In this document: piece by piece, positions 6,177 to 7,347 of the stretch
How the letters are laid out: each line of letters starts with the position of its first letter
Position numbering within the stretch: the first letter of the stretch is position 1
Assembly: GCA_027296925.1 (NCBI GenBank)
Contig: JAPUIP010000843.1
Coordinates: 1-7,347, forward strand
Source: Candidatus Poribacteria bacterium
GTDB taxonomy: Bacteria > Poribacteria > WGA-4E > PCPOR2b
Direction of reading: 5' to 3'
Length of the DNA stretch: 7,347 nt
Notes under the pieces: model-generated
The model's database searches: none
Seen by the model: only the letters and a program-made list of their open reading frames with translations
What the model was told of the DNA's origin: nothing
Made by a program: the position numbers and the translations under genes

Positions 6177-7055
6177 TTAGCCGGTCAAACCTGCATCTTC
6201 CACCGTCTGGCGCAATTTTTCCAGCGTTGCGCTTTCCATCGGCACGAGCGGCAGACGCATGACTCCGTTGAGTTTACCCATCAGCTTAAGTGCGGTTTTG
6301 ACGGGAATGGGGTTTGTTTCAATAAAGAGATCAACTGCTAACGATAGGGTTTTGTAATGGAGTTTCCGAGCGAGCTCGATATTACCGGCTTTGAAGGCGT
6401 TACACGTCGCGGCGATATCGGCCGGCGCTACATTCGCAACGACAGAAATCACGCCTCTTCCACCGACAGAGAGAATCGGCAACGTATTGACATCATCGCC
6501 AGACAGCATGATAAAATCCTCACCGCATGCCTGCATCACTTGGCTGGCGCGTTTGAGGTCGCCGGTTGCCTCCTTGAGTCCGACAATATTCGGGTGCTCC
6601 GCAACCCTGGCGAGGGTGTCAGGAAGAATGTCAGTCCCCGTGCGGCCCGGGACGTTGTAGATAATGATGGGAATATCGACCGCATCCGCGACCTTCATAA
6701 AGTGGGCGTATAAGCCGTTTTGGGATGGCTTATTATAGTAAGGCGTAATCACCAACGCCCCGTCCGCACCGGCGGCTTTGGCATGCTTCGTTAGCCGTAA
6801 CGCCTCTGCCGTGGAGTTGGAGCCTGCGCCGGCAATGACAGGGACACGACCGTTGACCGTTTCGATGGTCAAGTCTACCACCCGGTCATGCTCCTCATGC
6901 GAGAGCGTTGGCGATTCGCCGGTTGTCCCGCAAGGCACAATCCCGTGTATTCCTTCGGTGATCTGAAACTCGATGAGCTCTTTGAGTTTGACTGCATCAA
7001 GCGATTCGTCGTCTTTGAACGGTGTTACGATAGCAACATAAGACCCCTCAAACAT
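6177..7055 (-). CDS. dapA: 4-hydroxy-tetrahydrodipicolinate synthase
   Basis: A 292-residue TIM-barrel aldolase that condenses pyruvate with aspartate semialdehyde, the first committed step to diaminopimelate and lysine, in the cytoplasm. Residue positions fall exactly on the E. coli numbering: Schiff-base K161 (GLKEATGD), Y133 and R138 (YNVPGRTG), T44/T45 (GTTGES) and Y107. The lysine-feedback positions S48, H53, H56, N80, E84 and Y106 are also present (position 49 is Pro instead of Ala), so inhibition by lysine is likely. The ATG at 7055-7053 is preceded by a perfect AAGGAGGT five bases upstream and gives the normal family length. An upstream in-frame start at 7076 would add seven residues and is rejected. 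No other lysine gene is adjacent; the next gene is the sensor kinase after 166 nt. N-acetylneuraminate lyase or another family member is less likely, given the length and the conserved residues. Confidence 0.96.
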   Translation of the reverse strand: MFEGSYVAIVTPFKDDESLDAVKLKELIEFQITEGIHGIVPCGTTGESPTLSHEEHDRVVDLTIETVNGRVPVIAGAGSNSTAEALRLTKHAKAAGADGALVITPYYNKPSQNGLYAHFMKVADAVDIPIIIYNVPGRTGTDILPDTLARVAEHPNIVGLKEATGDLKRASQVMQACGEDFIMLSGDDVNTLPILSVGGRGVISVVANVAPADIAATCNAFKAGNIELARKLHYKTLSLAVDLFIETNPIPVKTALKLMGKLNGVMRLPLVPMESATLEKLRQTVEDAGLTG

Positions 7056-7060
7056 TTGGT

Positions 7061-7068
7061 ACCTCCTT
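7061..7068 (-). promoter_or_regulatory. Consensus ribosome binding site of dapA
   Basis: AAGGAGGT on the minus strand, five bases before the ATG at 7055-7053. It fixes the dapA start and implies strong translation. Confidence 0.85.
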
Positions 7069-7082
7069 AAAATCATCGGGAA

Positions 7083-7112
7083 AACCCATGAGAGTGATTT
7101 CTACAATGGGTT
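7083..7112. repeat. 7-bp inverted repeat upstream of dapA
   Basis: AACCCAT (7083-7089) and ATGGGTT (7106-7112) are exact reverse complements around a 16-nt loop. The dyad lies 28 nt upstream of the dapA start codon, where an operator or leader hairpin could act. Short enough that chance cannot be excluded. Confidence 0.35.
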
Positions 7113-7135
7113 GGAAATTCAATTTTCTGCCAGGG

Positions 7136-7157
7136 CGTGCAAGATTTCTCCTGCACG
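7136..7157. repeat. 6-bp inverted repeat after the truncated gene
   Basis: CGTGCA (7136-7141) and TGCACG (7152-7157) flank a 10-nt loop, 14 nt past the stop of the gene at the right edge. Without a T-run it is at best a weak terminator for that gene. Confidence 0.3.
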
Positions 7158-7170
7158 GAGGGATGAATCC

Positions 7171-7347
7171 CTACTTCAATAAACCTTGCTGCCGTTTATA
7201 ATCTTCAAACTTCTCGACCTCCTCCTCTAGCTCTTGATAGGCTTGGGAGGCACGGAAACGCTCGTAGAGATGCTGTTGATTCCGGAGGTTCTGAACAAGG
7301 GCGGCATTCGCTTCTCCAATTGGCATCTCCATCAACACATAGGCACG
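7171..7347 (-). CDS. Unrecognised protein, C-terminal 58 residues
   Basis: An open frame enters from the right edge and ends at a TAG (7173-7171). The visible sequence includes RAYVLMEMPIGEANAALVQN and then a highly charged, helix-prone tail (ASQAYQELEEEVEKFEDYKR, ending QQGLLK). The tail is rich in Glu, Lys and Arg and could be a coiled coil or a C-terminal helix. Codon use and the lack of stops agree with real coding sequence, and the gap to dapA is 115 nt. I do not recognise the family and no function is proposed. The C-terminus is too short to tell whether the gene belongs with dapA. Confidence 0.6.
   Translation of the reverse strand, partial: RAYVLMEMPIGEANAALVQNLRNQQHLYERFRASQAYQELEEEVEKFEDYKRQQGLLK

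Noticed and set aside
7117..7131. TGGCAG-AAAA-TTGA upstream of dapA resembles a sigma-54 promoter.
   Set aside because: The spacer is one base short of TGGCAC-N5-TTGC and the essential GC of the -12 element is GA. It does not qualify.
7159..7172. AGGGAT-GA-ATCCCT palindrome over the stop of the gene at the right edge as a terminator.
   Set aside because: A two-base loop is too tight for the full stem, and no T-run follows.

Overview
All protein-coding genes that can be supported lie on the minus strand, so the window reads right to left. Base composition is mixed, roughly half G+C. The content (a short NtrY-like kinase with an NtrX-like sigma-54 activator, a standard dapA, a zinc dehydrogenase, and a peptidylglycine-lyase-like beta-propeller start) points to a Gram-negative-type free-living bacterium. 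It is possibly from an uncultured phylum such as the Poribacteria or a relative, but nothing in the window fixes the taxon. There are no tRNAs, rRNAs, insertion sequences, phage genes or CRISPR arrays.

Layout in transcription order. (1) 7347-7171 holds the last 58 codons of an unrecognised, charged, probably helical protein. (2) A 115-nt gap with two small inverted repeats leads to dapA (7055-6177), which has a textbook ribosome binding site and complete catalytic and lysine-binding residues. (3) A 166-nt gap carries a G4/C4-rich hairpin cluster directly in front of a membrane histidine kinase (6010-4391). (4) A 65-codon HicB-type antitoxin-like ORF (4317-4120) follows. Its stop overlaps, as ATGA, the start of (5) an NtrX-like response regulator (4123-2777). 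(6) After 75 nt comes a zinc-dependent medium-chain dehydrogenase (2701-1664). (7) A gap of about 150 nt with a perfect 13-bp inverted repeat precedes a HemK/PrmC-like methyltransferase (1514-357). (8) The window ends in the first 95 codons of a secreted, peptidyl-alpha-hydroxyglycine-lyase-like NHL propeller protein (286-1).

The kinase and regulator form one two-component system: a membrane sensor phosphorylates a regulator that activates sigma-54 RNA polymerase. The most unusual arrangement is the orphan HicB-like ORF lodged between the two, translationally coupled to the regulator and without room for a HicA toxin. dapA, the dehydrogenase, the methyltransferase and the propeller protein show no obvious common pathway. 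Several of the longest possible reading frames begin upstream of the likely true start, and four starts are revised here from ribosome binding sites, gene overlap or family length. No clear complete new system was found. The observations worth following up are the HicB insertion, the structured leader before the kinase, the 13-bp dyad before the methyltransferase, and the methyltransferase's unassigned N-terminal half.
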